Origin: an uncultured Clostridia bacterium
GTDB lineage: Bacteria; Bacillota; Clostridia; TANB77; CAG-508
Assembly: GCA_934120395.1 (NCBI GenBank)
Contig: CAKOTZ010000004.1
Span: 1 to 64,000 of the forward strand
Length of the DNA: 64,000 nt
Direction of reading: 5' to 3'
The position numbers were made by a program, and so were the translations under genes. Every line of letters begins with the position of its first letter. The stretch's first letter is position 1. Positions 8,950-17,394 of the stretch are shown here, one piece after another. A model generated the notes under the pieces. It was given only the letters and a program-made list of their open reading frames with translations. It was not told the origin of the DNA and made no database searches.

Positions 8950-9590
8950 GTTTTAATATAATCTAATACTGTGTAATAGCTCATAAGTAAGGCTGAAGCT
9001 ATTATTGTTCCACCTAAAATATCGGTAAACCAATGTACACCTGAAAGTAGTCGGCCAACAACGGTAACAATCATTACTATTAGAGCAAAAATATTGATTA
9101 ATTTAGCAATATTTTTGTTTTGAAATAATGAAGAGTTGATTAGCATTGAACTACCACAAATAAATATGGTTAATATTGTATGAGAAGATGGATACGATGC
9201 ATCCAATTCTCCGTCCATTAATATTGGTCTATAATTAACAATAAATTTTTCAAAAACTATATATACAATTGCCAAAATAATATAGAATATACCGAGAGTA
9301 AGAATTTCTTTATCTACCTTGAATACATTTTTCCTTTTAATAAACTGAAATAATGCAATAAAAACATAGAATAATGCAAGTATAATGCTAATAATACCTA
9401 AATAGTTGGTTATGCTATACCAAGTCATATTTACCCCAATATTATTAAAAATTGAGCTATTTAAAGTGGAAAAACCTATATTGGAATTATTAGCTCCTAC
9501 AGGTTTTACATCAACTGTTTGTACTGCAACTGTAAAAATAATTGCTAATATGATTAAAAATCCACTAATTACGACATTTCTTTTTTTCAT
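8931..9590 (-). CDS. PAP2-family phosphatase, membrane protein
   Basis: A 219-residue type 2 phosphatidic acid phosphatase-like enzyme. It is predicted to dephosphorylate a lipid phosphate, such as undecaprenyl pyrophosphate or phosphatidate, at the outer membrane face. The three phosphatase motifs are visible: KFIVNYRPILMD (KxxxxxxRP), YPSSHT (PSGH-like, with Ser for Gly) and GRLLSGVHWFTD (Arg, His and Asp). Five to six membrane helices. AAGGAG lies seven bases before the ATG. Confidence 0.9.
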   Translation of the reverse strand: MKKRNVVISGFLIILAIIFTVAVQTVDVKPVGANNSNIGFSTLNSSIFNNIGVNMTWYSITNYLGIISIILALFYVFIALFQFIKRKNVFKVDKEILTLGIFYIILAIVYIVFEKFIVNYRPILMDGELDASYPSSHTILTIFICGSSMLINSSLFQNKNIAKLINIFALIVMIVTVVGRLLSGVHWFTDILGGTIIASALLMSYYTVLDYIKTKKVDA

Positions 9591-9738
9591 AATTAAGTCT
9601 CCTTATAATAAAAATAGTGAAATATTTACAAAATTTATTATAGCTATTATACAGTAAGCAATAAATTTATTCAAGTAGTAGTTTACTAATATATTTTGCT
9701 TATTAAAAAGATTTGCGAAAATTTGTTCTTTTTTTATG

Positions 9739-9767
9739 TTGATTTATTATAAATTGTATGTTATATT
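9739..9767 (+). promoter_or_regulatory. promoter of the small toxin-like transcript
   Basis: TTGATT (9739-9744), 17 bases, TATATT (9762-9767). Transcription would start near 9774, about 80 bases before the small ORF. Confidence 0.6.
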
Positions 9768-9774
9768 AGCTGAC

Positions 9775-9807
9775 ATAGGAAATGAGAATAAGCAGATGTG
9801 TGTTGCC
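9775..9807 (+). repeat. leader repeat of the toxin-like transcript (inverted partner at 10014-10046)
   Basis: These 33 bases start with ATAGGAAATGA and end with GTTGCC. They match the minus-strand sequence of 10046-10014 at 26 of 33 positions without gaps. Both copies sit just downstream of a promoter, so the two convergent RNAs begin alike. Confidence 0.75.
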
Positions 9808-9852
9808 ACTTTACTTCATAGCCTTTTGCTATGAGAAAGTGAGGTGGTGTTT

Positions 9853-9957
9853 ATGGTAGAATTCTTACTATTCTTAATCATAGGATTTATGATTTCAGCA
9901 ACTATAAACGTAGCCTTATTGACAGTTATATACATAATGTGGACGAATAAGGAATAA
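9853..9957 (+). CDS. 34-residue hydrophobic peptide, type I toxin-like
   Basis: The ORF encodes one membrane helix (starting MVEFLLFLIIGFMISATINV) and a short polar end (MWTNKE). AGGTGGTG precedes the ATG by six bases. The 5' UTR folds into a hairpin of CACTTT, CATAG and their complements just before the ribosome binding site (9808-9841). The unit has its own promoter, a terminator straight after the stop codon, and an opposing promoter that would give an antisense RNA over its 3' end. That layout resembles the TxpA, BsrG and clostridial type I toxins. I do not recognise a specific family; DUF3789-like small proteins begin similarly. Confidence 0.6.
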   Translation: MVEFLLFLIIGFMISATINVALLTVIYIMWTNKE

Positions 9958-10044
9958 ATAAAAACACTACATTTTGCTTTGGTACTGCAATGTAGTGTTT
10001 TGCTAATTTTATTGGCAACATACATTTCTGTATGTTCATTTCCT
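9950..10044 (-). ncRNA. candidate antisense antitoxin RNA
   Basis: A strong minus-strand promoter (see 10051-10079) would start an RNA near 10044. It carries the leader repeat with a small hairpin (AACATAC/GTATGTT) and ends in the inverted repeat 9961-10001, followed by TTTTTATTTATT. It would overlap the toxin mRNA by about 50 bases at the shared terminator. No convincing protein is encoded. Inferred from sequence only. Confidence 0.5.
9961..10001. terminator. bidirectional terminator shared by the toxin-like mRNA and the antisense RNA
   Basis: AAAACACTACATT (9961-9973) and AATGTAGTGTTTT (9989-10001) form a perfect 13-bp stem with A and T ends for both strands. Confidence 0.8.
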
Positions 10045-10046
10045 AT
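10014..10046 (-). repeat. leader repeat of the antisense transcript
   Basis: Inverted copy of 9775-9807, with 26 of 33 positions identical and both ends (ATAGGAAATGA and GTTGCC) fully conserved. Confidence 0.75.
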
Positions 10047-10050
10047 ATTT

Positions 10051-10079
10051 ATTATACACAGATATTTAAGAAAAGTCAA
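10051..10079 (-). promoter_or_regulatory. antisense promoter facing the toxin-like gene
   Basis: Read on the minus strand: TTGACT (10079-10074), 17 bases, TATAAT (10056-10051). This is close to the sigma-A consensus. Confidence 0.7.
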
Positions 10080-10178
10080 AATAAAATTTCGTAATTGTTT
10101 CAATGGGTATGAGCAAAATATTTTTAGATACTTTGTCAACAGTTTGGATAAACCACCAGTTGTATTGTTGGTTTATTA

Positions 10179-10540
10179 TGGTGGAGATGAGGGGAGTCGA
10201 ACCCCTGTCCAGGAATTTTTCCATATTCAATTCTCCGAGTGCAGTCTATTATTTGTTTTCTATAAAATGGGATTAATAGACAAAACCCATTTTATAAAAG
10301 CTCTATTGATACCCGTTATTCCTAGAGCCAGAAATAATTTCGTTTCCCACAAAATCGTCGCCCTAACTAAGTCTGTGGGGTACTAAGCTAGAACGTGGCT
10401 GCAACTAGGCAGCACAAAGCATTTCGCTATTATTATTTTTTGCGTTTAATTTTATTCTTGCTTTTTTTAGGTGGCCGAAGCAAGCATCCACCACTCGCTA
10501 TGAATACTTCTAAATTACTGTCGAAACCAAATACATCCCC
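10179..10540 (-). ncRNA. ssrA: transfer-messenger RNA (tmRNA)
   Basis: The 5' end GGGGATGTATTTGGTTTCGA (minus strand, from 10540) and the 3' end with GGTTCGACTCC and CTCCACCA (to 10179) are canonical tmRNA. GGGGATG pairs with CATCTCC as the acceptor stem. tmRNA with SmpB rescues stalled ribosomes and tags the peptide. The tag reading frame, starting at GCA, gives AKNNNSEMLCAA then TAG (near 10445-10407). The end LCAA differs from the usual ALAA. Its length of 362 bases is normal. Confidence 0.95.
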
Positions 10541-10556
10541 AAGTAATTTAAATATT

Positions 10557-10585
10557 ATTATATATTATCTAGCTAATATATGCAA
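10557..10585 (-). promoter_or_regulatory. tmRNA promoter
   Basis: On the minus strand: TTGCAT (10585-10580), 17 bases, TATAAT (10562-10557), ending 17 bases before the mature tmRNA 5' end. Confidence 0.75.
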
Positions 10586-10624
10586 GAGATTTCGGATGGA
10601 AATATAAGTAAATTAATTTCAACA

Positions 10625-10653
10625 TTGACTTTAATTTATAGAAACAGTATAAT
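10625..10653 (+). promoter_or_regulatory. promoter of the first Ca2+-ATPase
   Basis: TTGACT (10625-10630), 17 bases, TATAAT (10648-10653), 50 bases before the ATPase start. Confidence 0.75.
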
Positions 10654-10703
10654 TTGTAAATAATATAAATTTAATAAATATATCATGAAAGAAGGAATTT
10701 TTG

Positions 10704-13403
10704 ATGATAAATTGGTTTAATAAATCGCCTGTAGAAACAGAAAAAGCGTTAAATACAAATAACCAAGATGGATTAAAAGACGAGGAAGTTGTGAATAGAC
10801 AAAAGCAATATGGCTACAATGAATTGAAGGCAAAAAAGAAGAAAAGTATAATTATAAAATTTATGGAGCAATTTAAAGATTTTATGATTATAATTCTTAT
10901 TATTTCAGCTATTGTTTCAGGAGCAATAGGTATAATAGAGGGAGAAGGAATAACTGATACAATAATAATCTTATTAGTAGTTATTGTTAACGCTGTTATT
11001 GGAGTATTGCAAGAAAATAAGGCAGAAAAATCATTAGAAGCATTACAAAAGCTAAGTAATCATGTTGCAAAAGTAATGCGTAATGGAAGGTTGACTGTAA
11101 TACCAGCAAAAGAATTGGTACCAGGAGATGTTGTAATCCTAGAAACCGGAGACTATGTTCCTGCTGATTTGCGCCTAATAGAGGCTGTGAATTTAAAAGC
11201 TCAAGAATCAGCTTTAACAGGAGAATCTGTACCAGTAGAAAAAGATACTAAGGAGATAGTAGAAGAGAAAGTTAGTCTTGGTGATAGAACAAATATGCTA
11301 TTTTCTTCAAGTTTAATTACTTATGGTAGAGGAAAGGGAATTGTTGTTGCAACAGCAATGGAAACTGAAGTAGGAAAAATAGCTGGTATTATTAATGAAA
11401 CGGAAAACACTCAAACGCCATTACAAATTAGATTAAATAAATTAGGAAAGACACTTGGTATAGCTGCATTAATCATTTGTGCTGTAATATTTTGTGTAGG
11501 TATGTTATATGGAAAAGAACCAATTCATATGTTTATGTCTGCTGTTAGTTTAGCGGTAGCAGCTATACCAGAAGGATTACCTGCAGTTTCAACAATTGTT
11601 TTAGCTGTTGGAGTTCAAAGAATGGTGAAAAAGAATGCTATTATAAAAAATTTACCATCTGTGGAAACTTTAGGGTGTAGTAGCGTTATTTGTTCGGATA
11701 AAACAGGAACTTTAACACAAAATAAAATGACGGTAAAAAAATTATTTGTAAATAATAGTTTAATAGATGTTTCAGGTGTAGAAGAAATAAATGATGAATT
11801 AAAATTGATATTACAGGCTGGAATGCTTTGTAATGACACAAAAATTGGAGAAGGAAATACTTTAACAGGTGATCCAACAGAAACTGCATTGGTTGATTTG
11901 GGATTCAATTTAGGTGTAGATAAGGTTATTTATGAAAATAGTGAAAGAATTGGGGAAATACCATTTGATTCTGAGAGAAAGTTAATGTCAACTGTGCACA
12001 AGATAGGAGAAAAGTATGTAGTCTATACAAAAGGTGCTGTTGATGAGTTGATAAAAAGATGTTCAGGATATTGTCAAAATCAACAAATAAAAATGGATTT
12101 AGAAAATTATAAAAGTATCATAGGAAAAAATAATGAGATAATGGCGAAATCAGCTTTACGTGTGCTAGCGGTTGCTTATAAGGAATTGGAAGACAAGCCA
12201 GATAAAGAACAGATTACAAATATTGAAAATAATTTAATATTTGTTGGCATGTTTGGAATGATAGATCCGCCAAGAGAAGAAGCAATGGAAGCAGTTGAAA
12301 AGTGTAAAACAGCAGGAATTAAGCCTGTAATGATAACAGGAGATCATAAAATAACAGCTACTGCTATTGCAAAACAATTGGGAATATTGAAGGAAGATTC
12401 AGAAGCAATAACTGGAAATGAACTAGAAGAAATGAGTCAGGAAGAGTTAGAAAAAAATATAGAACATTATTCTGTATATGCTAGAGTGTCGCCAGAACAT
12501 AAGGTGCGTATAGTAAGAGCTTGGCAAAAAAATGGAAATGTTGTTGCTATGACAGGAGATGGTGTAAATGATGCACCAGCATTAAAAACAGCTGACATAG
12601 GTTGTGCTATGGGAATTGTTGGTACAGATGTTGCAAAAGAAGCTGCTGATGTAATATTAACAGATGATAATTTTGCTACTGTAGTTTCAGCAGTAGAAGA
12701 AGGTAGACGTATATATGATAATATTTTAAAGGCAATACAATTTTTATTGTCAAGCAATGTTGGAGAAATTATAACACTGCTTGTAGCTATATTGATTACA
12801 CCAGTTTTAGCAAGTATATATGGGTTAACAGATATTTCTCATTTGGAGCCATTATTGCCAATTCATATTTTATGGATAAATTTAGTTACAGATTCTTTAC
12901 AGGCTTTGGCACTATCCGTTGATCCAGCATCTGATGATATAATGAAAAGAAAGCCTAAAAAAGCAATAGAAGGAGTCTTTACAAAAGGAATGGTTTGGAG
13001 AATTGCATATCAGGGAATTATGATTGGTACATTAACTTTAATTGCATATTGTATAGGACTTTCTACTCCAAATCAACCAGATTTAATTCGTATAAAAATA
13101 GGACAAACAATGGCATTTATAGTACTTGCTTTTTCACAATTAGTGCATGTATTTAATATAAGAAATAATAAAATATCTATATTTAAAACGGGAATTGGAG
13201 GCAATAGTAAATTAATATGGGCAACTATTGTTTCAGCCATGTTAATGCTTGTTATTTTATGTGTTCCAGCCTTAAGGAATATATTTAACTTAGTTGCATT
13301 ACCAATGGAAAATATTGTTGAAGTAATTACTTTAATTTTTACACCAATAGTAATTGTAGAGATATTTAAACTATTAAAAATAAATACTAGCAAAGATGAA
13401 TAA
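10704..13403 (+). CDS. calcium-translocating P-type ATPase (type IIA, PMCA/LMCA-like)
   Basis: An 899-residue membrane pump that uses ATP to export Ca2+. Seen in order: N-terminal cation ATPase domain (WFNKSP, then GYNEL); actuator motif ALTGESVPVEKD; M4 motif AAIPEGLPA, which provides a Ca2+ site as in SERCA; phosphorylation motif CSDKTGTLTQNKM; nucleotide-binding KGAVDEL; hinge MTGDGVNDAPALKTADIG; M6 NLVTDSLQALALS. Ten membrane helices are expected. ATG 10704 is preferred to TTG 10701. A close paralogue lies at 56725-59383. A dedicated promoter suggests a single-gene unit. Confidence 0.95.
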   Translation: MINWFNKSPVETEKALNTNNQDGLKDEEVVNRQKQYGYNELKAKKKKSIIIKFMEQFKDFMIIILIISAIVSGAIGIIEGEGITDTIIILLVVIVNAVIGVLQENKAEKSLEALQKLSNHVAKVMRNGRLTVIPAKELVPGDVVILETGDYVPADLRLIEAVNLKAQESALTGESVPVEKDTKEIVEEKVSLGDRTNMLFSSSLITYGRGKGIVVATAMETEVGKIAGIINETENTQTPLQIRLNKLGKTLGIAALIICAVIFCVGMLYGKEPIHMFMSAVSLAVAAIPEGLPAVSTIVLAVGVQRMVKKNAIIKNLPSVETLGCSSVICSDKTGTLTQNKMTVKKLFVNNSLIDVSGVEEINDELKLILQAGMLCNDTKIGEGNTLTGDPTETALVDLGFNLGVDKVIYENSERIGEIPFDSERKLMSTVHKIGEKYVVYTKGAVDELIKRCSGYCQNQQIKMDLENYKSIIGKNNEIMAKSALRVLAVAYKELEDKPDKEQITNIENNLIFVGMFGMIDPPREEAMEAVEKCKTAGIKPVMITGDHKITATAIAKQLGILKEDSEAITGNELEEMSQEELEKNIEHYSVYARVSPEHKVRIVRAWQKNGNVVAMTGDGVNDAPALKTADIGCAMGIVGTDVAKEAADVILTDDNFATVVSAVEEGRRIYDNILKAIQFLLSSNVGEIITLLVAILITPVLASIYGLTDISHLEPLLPIHILWINLVTDSLQALALSVDPASDDIMKRKPKKAIEGVFTKGMVWRIAYQGIMIGTLTLIAYCIGLSTPNQPDLIRIKIGQTMAFIVLAFSQLVHVFNIRNNKISIFKTGIGGNSKLIWATIVSAMLMLVILCVPALRNIFNLVALPMENIVEVITLIFTPIVIVEIFKLLKINTSKDE

Positions 13404-13424
13404 TAAAATAAAAGTCGAAAAAGC

Positions 13425-13453
13425 TTGCAAAATAATGAAATAAGATTTATATT
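13425..13453 (+). promoter_or_regulatory. promoter of the polysaccharide deacetylase
   Basis: TTGCAA (13425-13430), 17 bases, TATATT (13448-13453), 30 bases upstream of the start. Confidence 0.6.
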
Positions 13454-13482
13454 ATTGGTATAAAGAAAAAAGAGGGGATGAA

Positions 13483-14400
13483 ATGAAGTTTCAAAATGTT
13501 GATTTTACAATGCTAGGTAAAAATGAAAAGAAGAAATTAAATTGGAAACATATTGCAGCTACTGTTACGGTTGTTGTTATAATCATTATATCAATTTACT
13601 TAATGATTAACATACAGAAAAAAAACAGAGAAGCTAAACAAGGTGATAACATAATTCAACAGGAGGAAACTAATCTAGGACAAACAGAGGAAATTAAAGT
13701 TCAAGATGAAATAAAAAAACAGGAACAAGTTAAGTTGCCAATATATAGTGAAGCGGCACTAGAAGCTATAAAAAATATTTATAAGTCTGATGAAAAAAGA
13801 GTATTTTTAACTTTTGATGATGGGCCATCAAATACAGTAACGCCAACAATTTTAGATGTGCTAAAAGAGAATAATGTTAAGGCTACTTTCTTTGTTTTGG
13901 GAAGTAGAGTAGAATTATATCCTGAATTATTGAAGCGAGAATATGATGAAGGACATTATATTGCAAATCATGGTTATTCACATAAATATCAAGATATATA
14001 TGCGGCAGTTACAAATGTATTAGACGAATATAATAAAACGGAGGAATGTATAAGAAACGCGTTAGGTACAACAGAATATTCATCACATTTATTTAGATTT
14101 CCTGGGGGCTTGCCAGGTGGAAAATATGCAAATATAAAGAAAGAAGCGGCTACTGTTTTAGAGGAAAATCAAATTGCTCATGTAGACTGGAATGCTTTAA
14201 CTAAAGACGCTGAGGGTAGTTTTAACAAAGAACAATTATTAAATAATTTATATTCAACAACTCAAGGAAAAAATAGTGTTGTATTGTTAATGCATGATGC
14301 TGGTAATAAGGCATCAACAGCTGAGGCTTTACCAGATGTAATTGCATACTTTAGAGATGGAGGATATGAATTTAAAAACTTTTATGATATTATGAAATAA
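13483..14400 (+). CDS. membrane-anchored polysaccharide deacetylase (NodB domain)
   Basis: A 305-residue CE4 enzyme predicted to remove acetyl groups from N-acetylglucosamine or N-acetylmuramic acid in the cell wall. One membrane helix (about residues 23-43, VVVIIIISIYLMI) is followed by a polar linker and the NodB domain from residue 105. Motif 1 is TFDDGP, the metal-binding motif is NHGYSHK, motif 3 is FRFPGG, and the end contains VVLLMHDAG. GAGGGG lies five bases before the ATG. Whether it is the sporulation PdaA cannot be told from the sequence. Confidence 0.92.
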   Translation: MKFQNVDFTMLGKNEKKKLNWKHIAATVTVVVIIIISIYLMINIQKKNREAKQGDNIIQQEETNLGQTEEIKVQDEIKKQEQVKLPIYSEAALEAIKNIYKSDEKRVFLTFDDGPSNTVTPTILDVLKENNVKATFFVLGSRVELYPELLKREYDEGHYIANHGYSHKYQDIYAAVTNVLDEYNKTEECIRNALGTTEYSSHLFRFPGGLPGGKYANIKKEAATVLEENQIAHVDWNALTKDAEGSFNKEQLLNNLYSTTQGKNSVVLLMHDAGNKASTAEALPDVIAYFRDGGYEFKNFYDIMK

Positions 14401-14411
14401 AAAATGGAAGA

Positions 14412-14470
14412 GGAAAGATTGAAAAAGAGACTGTATTTTTAGTAGTCTAAAAACAATCTTTCTCTTTTTT
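14412..14470 (+). terminator. intrinsic terminator after the deacetylase
   Basis: AAAGATTG near 14414-14421 pairs with CAATCTTT at 14454-14461, with an inner AGACT/AGTCT pair, followed by CTCTTTTTT. Confidence 0.8.
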
Positions 14471-14495
14471 ATATTAGACTACACGTTCAATAAAC

Positions 14496-14524
14496 TTGCA
14501 AAAATGAAAGTATAAGTATATAAT
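14496..14524 (+). promoter_or_regulatory. promoter of the acyl-CoA synthetase
   Basis: TTGCAA (14496-14501), 17 bases, TATAAT (14519-14524). Confidence 0.7.
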
Positions 14525-14557
14525 AAGAAAAAATTAAACAATGAAAGGGTTGTATCC

Positions 14558-16276
14558 ATGAAAAAGTTACATGAATTTGATAAATTTAAAGATTTAAAGG
14601 ATATGTTAAATAATTCAACAGAAAAATTTGCAGATAATACGGCTTATCGTTTAAAAATTGAAGCGGGAAAATATAATGATATTAGTTATAAAGAATTTAA
14701 GGCAGATGTGGATTCTCTAGGAACAGAATTAATTGATATGGGACTAAAGGATAAAAGAATAGCTATAATAGGAGAAAATAGATACGAATGGTCTGTTGCA
14801 TATTTGGCTGTTGTAACAGGAGTTGGAGTGGTTGTTCCACTAGATAAGTCATTACCAGCAAACGAAATAGAAAGCTTAATGATTCGTTCTGGTGTTGAAG
14901 CAATTTTCTATTCAAAAAAATATAATGATATTATGCAAGATATACGTATGCGCAATACAACGGATATAAGGTACTATATTTCAATGGATTTAGACGAAAA
15001 TGAAGATAGCATTCTTTCTCAAAGAGATTTAATGAGAAAAGGAAAAAAATTGCTTGAAGTGGGTAATGACAAATTTGTTAATGCTAAAATTGATGCTGAT
15101 AAAATGCAAATAATGTTGTTTACTTCAGGGACAACAGCAAAATCAAAGGCTGTAATGTTGTCGCATAAAAATATATGTGCAGATTTAATGGATATAGCGG
15201 CTGTTATTAAATTAACACCAGAAGATACAATGCTTTCATTTTTGCCGTTACACCATACTTTTGAATGTACCGTAGGCTTTTTATATCCTATATCAAAAGG
15301 ATGTACAATTACATTTTGCGATGGAATAAGACACATTGCAGAGAATATAAAAGAATATAAGATAACTGCAATGATTTCTGTGCCAATATTATTTGAGAAT
15401 ATGTATCATAAGGTTATGAAGAGCATAGAAAAAAAAGGTAAAATGGCAAAATTGCAAAAGGGCATAAAAATTAGCAACATATTACTAAAATTTGGTGTTG
15501 ATAAAAGAAGAGAAATTTTTAGCGATATTCATGATCAATTTGGAGGAAGATTAAGATTATTTGTTAATGGTGCAGCAGCGTTAGATCCAAAAGTAGAAAA
15601 GGGATTTAACGAATTAGGAATTACAACATACCAAGGATATGGTTTAACAGAAACATCACCTGTTGTTGCAGCGGAAAATGATTTTGAACAAAAAATTGGA
15701 AGTGTTGGTAAAGTATTTCCTAGTTTAAAGGTTAAGGTTATAAACAAAAATAAAGAAGGTATTGGAGAAATTATTGTTAAAGGTCCAACTGTAATGCTAG
15801 GATATTATCAAAATGAAGAAGCAACAAAAGAAACAATAAAAGATGGATGGTTATATACTGGAGATTTAGGTTATATAGATAAAGATGATTTCTTATTTAT
15901 AACAGGTAGAAAAAAAGATGTCATCGTATTAAAAAATGGAAAAAATGTATATCCAGAGGAAATGGAAAATTTGGTTAATAGAATTCCTGGAATTAAAGAA
16001 TCAATGGTTTATGGGCGCAAGGATGAAGATGATGATATGACTATATGCGTAAAAGTTGTGTATGATATTGATATAGTAAAGGAAAATTATCAAGTAGAAA
16101 CAGAAAATGAAATTAAAGATGCATTATGGAAAAAGATAAAAGAAATTAATAAAACGATGCCTGCTTACAAGTACATTAGAGAAATTATGATAACACAAGA
16201 GGAATTAATAAAGACTACAACTCAAAAAATAAAAAGGTTTGAAGAAATGAAAAAAATAAATAAAATAAATGAATAA
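14558..16276 (+). CDS. long-chain acyl-CoA synthetase / AMP-forming ligase
   Basis: A 572-residue ANL-superfamily enzyme that activates a carboxylic acid, most likely a fatty acid, with ATP to the acyl-adenylate and then the CoA thioester. Motifs seen: P-loop-like LFTSGTTAKSKAVMLSHKN, the A5 motif YQGYGLTETSPVV, the A7 motif GWLYTGDLGYID and the hinge GRKKDVIVLKNGKNVYPEE. The catalytic Lys region near the end (TTTQKIKRF) is present. It is like the FadD-type proteins of Clostridia; the exact substrate is not deducible. It stands alone with its own promoter. Confidence 0.9.
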   Translation: MKKLHEFDKFKDLKDMLNNSTEKFADNTAYRLKIEAGKYNDISYKEFKADVDSLGTELIDMGLKDKRIAIIGENRYEWSVAYLAVVTGVGVVVPLDKSLPANEIESLMIRSGVEAIFYSKKYNDIMQDIRMRNTTDIRYYISMDLDENEDSILSQRDLMRKGKKLLEVGNDKFVNAKIDADKMQIMLFTSGTTAKSKAVMLSHKNICADLMDIAAVIKLTPEDTMLSFLPLHHTFECTVGFLYPISKGCTITFCDGIRHIAENIKEYKITAMISVPILFENMYHKVMKSIEKKGKMAKLQKGIKISNILLKFGVDKRREIFSDIHDQFGGRLRLFVNGAAALDPKVEKGFNELGITTYQGYGLTETSPVVAAENDFEQKIGSVGKVFPSLKVKVINKNKEGIGEIIVKGPTVMLGYYQNEEATKETIKDGWLYTGDLGYIDKDDFLFITGRKKDVIVLKNGKNVYPEEMENLVNRIPGIKESMVYGRKDEDDDMTICVKVVYDIDIVKENYQVETENEIKDALWKKIKEINKTMPAYKYIREIMITQEELIKTTTQKIKRFEEMKKINKINE

Positions 16277-16430
16277 TTTTATTTACGGAAATAAGGAAAA
16301 GCTCGAATTGCCAAGCAAAACAAGAGCTACAACAAAAAATATAAAAAAATATCGAAAAAAGCCTTGACTTTAGTCATGATTTTGTAATAGAATTGATACG
16401 AAATAGATAAATATAAATTATCAAATCCTA

Positions 16431-16459
16431 TTGTAGTTTTGGTTAAATAAATGTATAAT
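16431..16459 (+). promoter_or_regulatory. promoter upstream of the 16510 gene
   Basis: TTGTAG (16431-16436), 17 bases, TATAAT (16454-16459). A second weaker candidate starts at TTGACT 16364. The rest of 16277-16430 shows no gene. Confidence 0.55.
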
Positions 16460-16509
16460 AAATTTAACGGAAATAATACCTTACAGAGGATAAAGGAGGG
16501 AAGGTTTAC

Positions 16510-17346
16510 ATGTCATTTTTTGCTAAGTCAGGCATAGTAAACGTTAAAATGGTAATCACGGAAGAGAAGATTTTATCAAATATTGACAAAGTGCAAAAAA
16601 TTATAAATCCAAATAGTAAAAAGCAAATTGTTCAATTAGAAGAGGATACATATTTTAAGGATTTAATAGAATCAATAAAAATGTATTTATTAGAGTATCC
16701 AAAAAAGAAAAACTTCCCTAAGAGTGTTTACAAAGCTGCTTATGGATTGGTAGAGTATGCTACAAATCAATTCGAAGAAAATACAAAGCAAATTGAAGAA
16801 TTAATTAGACAGAGAGAGGCAAATATAGCTTTAGCAGCACAATTAAGAGACGTTTTAGGTGCCGTAGAAAGAAAAGATAAGGATTGGAAAGACAGAATTA
16901 AAGATGTATCAGATGATTACTCAGATGATATTATAGAAACATTATCTTTAATTGGAAGATGTAGAACAACAAATTCGGAAAACTATAAAGATGCTGTTAA
17001 ACTTGTTAACGCTAGAATATCAAATCTAGAATCTAATTTACATATCGAAATAGATATGGAAAGAATTGAGGATAGATCAAAAGCTTTAAGTTATATTGGT
17101 ATTGAAATAGCTGAATCATTAAAGGTTATTCCTGCACCTGCAGACTTTATAGAAGAAGAAACAACAAACGATGTATTAGTTGATACAGATAATTATTTAA
17201 ATGAAACTAGAATAGATGTAAAACAAGGATTCTGGGATAGAGTTAAAAATAGTAAAATTGTTAGAGCCTTTTCTTATGTGTTCAAAATTAGAATTAAATT
17301 AGATTTACCTAATGCCCTACCAGAGGGAAGAGGAGAAAATCGTTAG
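16510..17346 (+). CDS. conserved-looking helical protein of unknown function
   Basis: 278 residues without signal peptide or membrane segment. Residues 85-215 are rich in charged heptad-like helices (QFEENTKQIEELIRQREANI, then RDVLGAVERKDKDWKDRI), suggesting coiled coil. The C-terminus is basic (FDRVKNS-like segment, then VFKIRIKLDLPN). AAAGGAGG precedes the ATG. It is monocistronic between a promoter and a strong terminator. I do not recognise a family. Confidence 0.7.
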   Translation: MSFFAKSGIVNVKMVITEEKILSNIDKVQKIINPNSKKQIVQLEEDTYFKDLIESIKMYLLEYPKKKNFPKSVYKAAYGLVEYATNQFEENTKQIEELIRQREANIALAAQLRDVLGAVERKDKDWKDRIKDVSDDYSDDIIETLSLIGRCRTTNSENYKDAVKLVNARISNLESNLHIEIDMERIEDRSKALSYIGIEIAESLKVIPAPADFIEEETTNDVLVDTDNYLNETRIDVKQGFWDRVKNSKIVRAFSYVFKIRIKLDLPNALPEGRGENR

Positions 17347-17349
17347 TAT

Positions 17350-17394
17350 AAATACAAATAAAGATAGCTAATTTAGCTATCTTTATTTGTATTT
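17350..17394. terminator. long bidirectional terminator
   Basis: A perfect 21-bp inverted repeat, 17350-17370 with 17374-17394, with a 3-base loop. The last codons of the converging ylmH gene lie in its right arm (stop at 17383). Confidence 0.85.

Noticed and set aside
9816..10139. Minus-strand 107-codon ORF over the toxin-like unit
   Set aside because: It crosses the terminator, the antisense promoter and the small gene, has no ribosome binding site and no family resemblance.
9979..10607. Plus-strand ORFs across the tmRNA region
   Set aside because: They are antisense to tmRNA, whose sequence is unmistakable.
16277..16509. CGG triplets in intergenic DNA (near 16286 and 16466)
   Set aside because: They follow stop codons or lie in promoter DNA and are not in any reading frame, so they do not bear on decoding.
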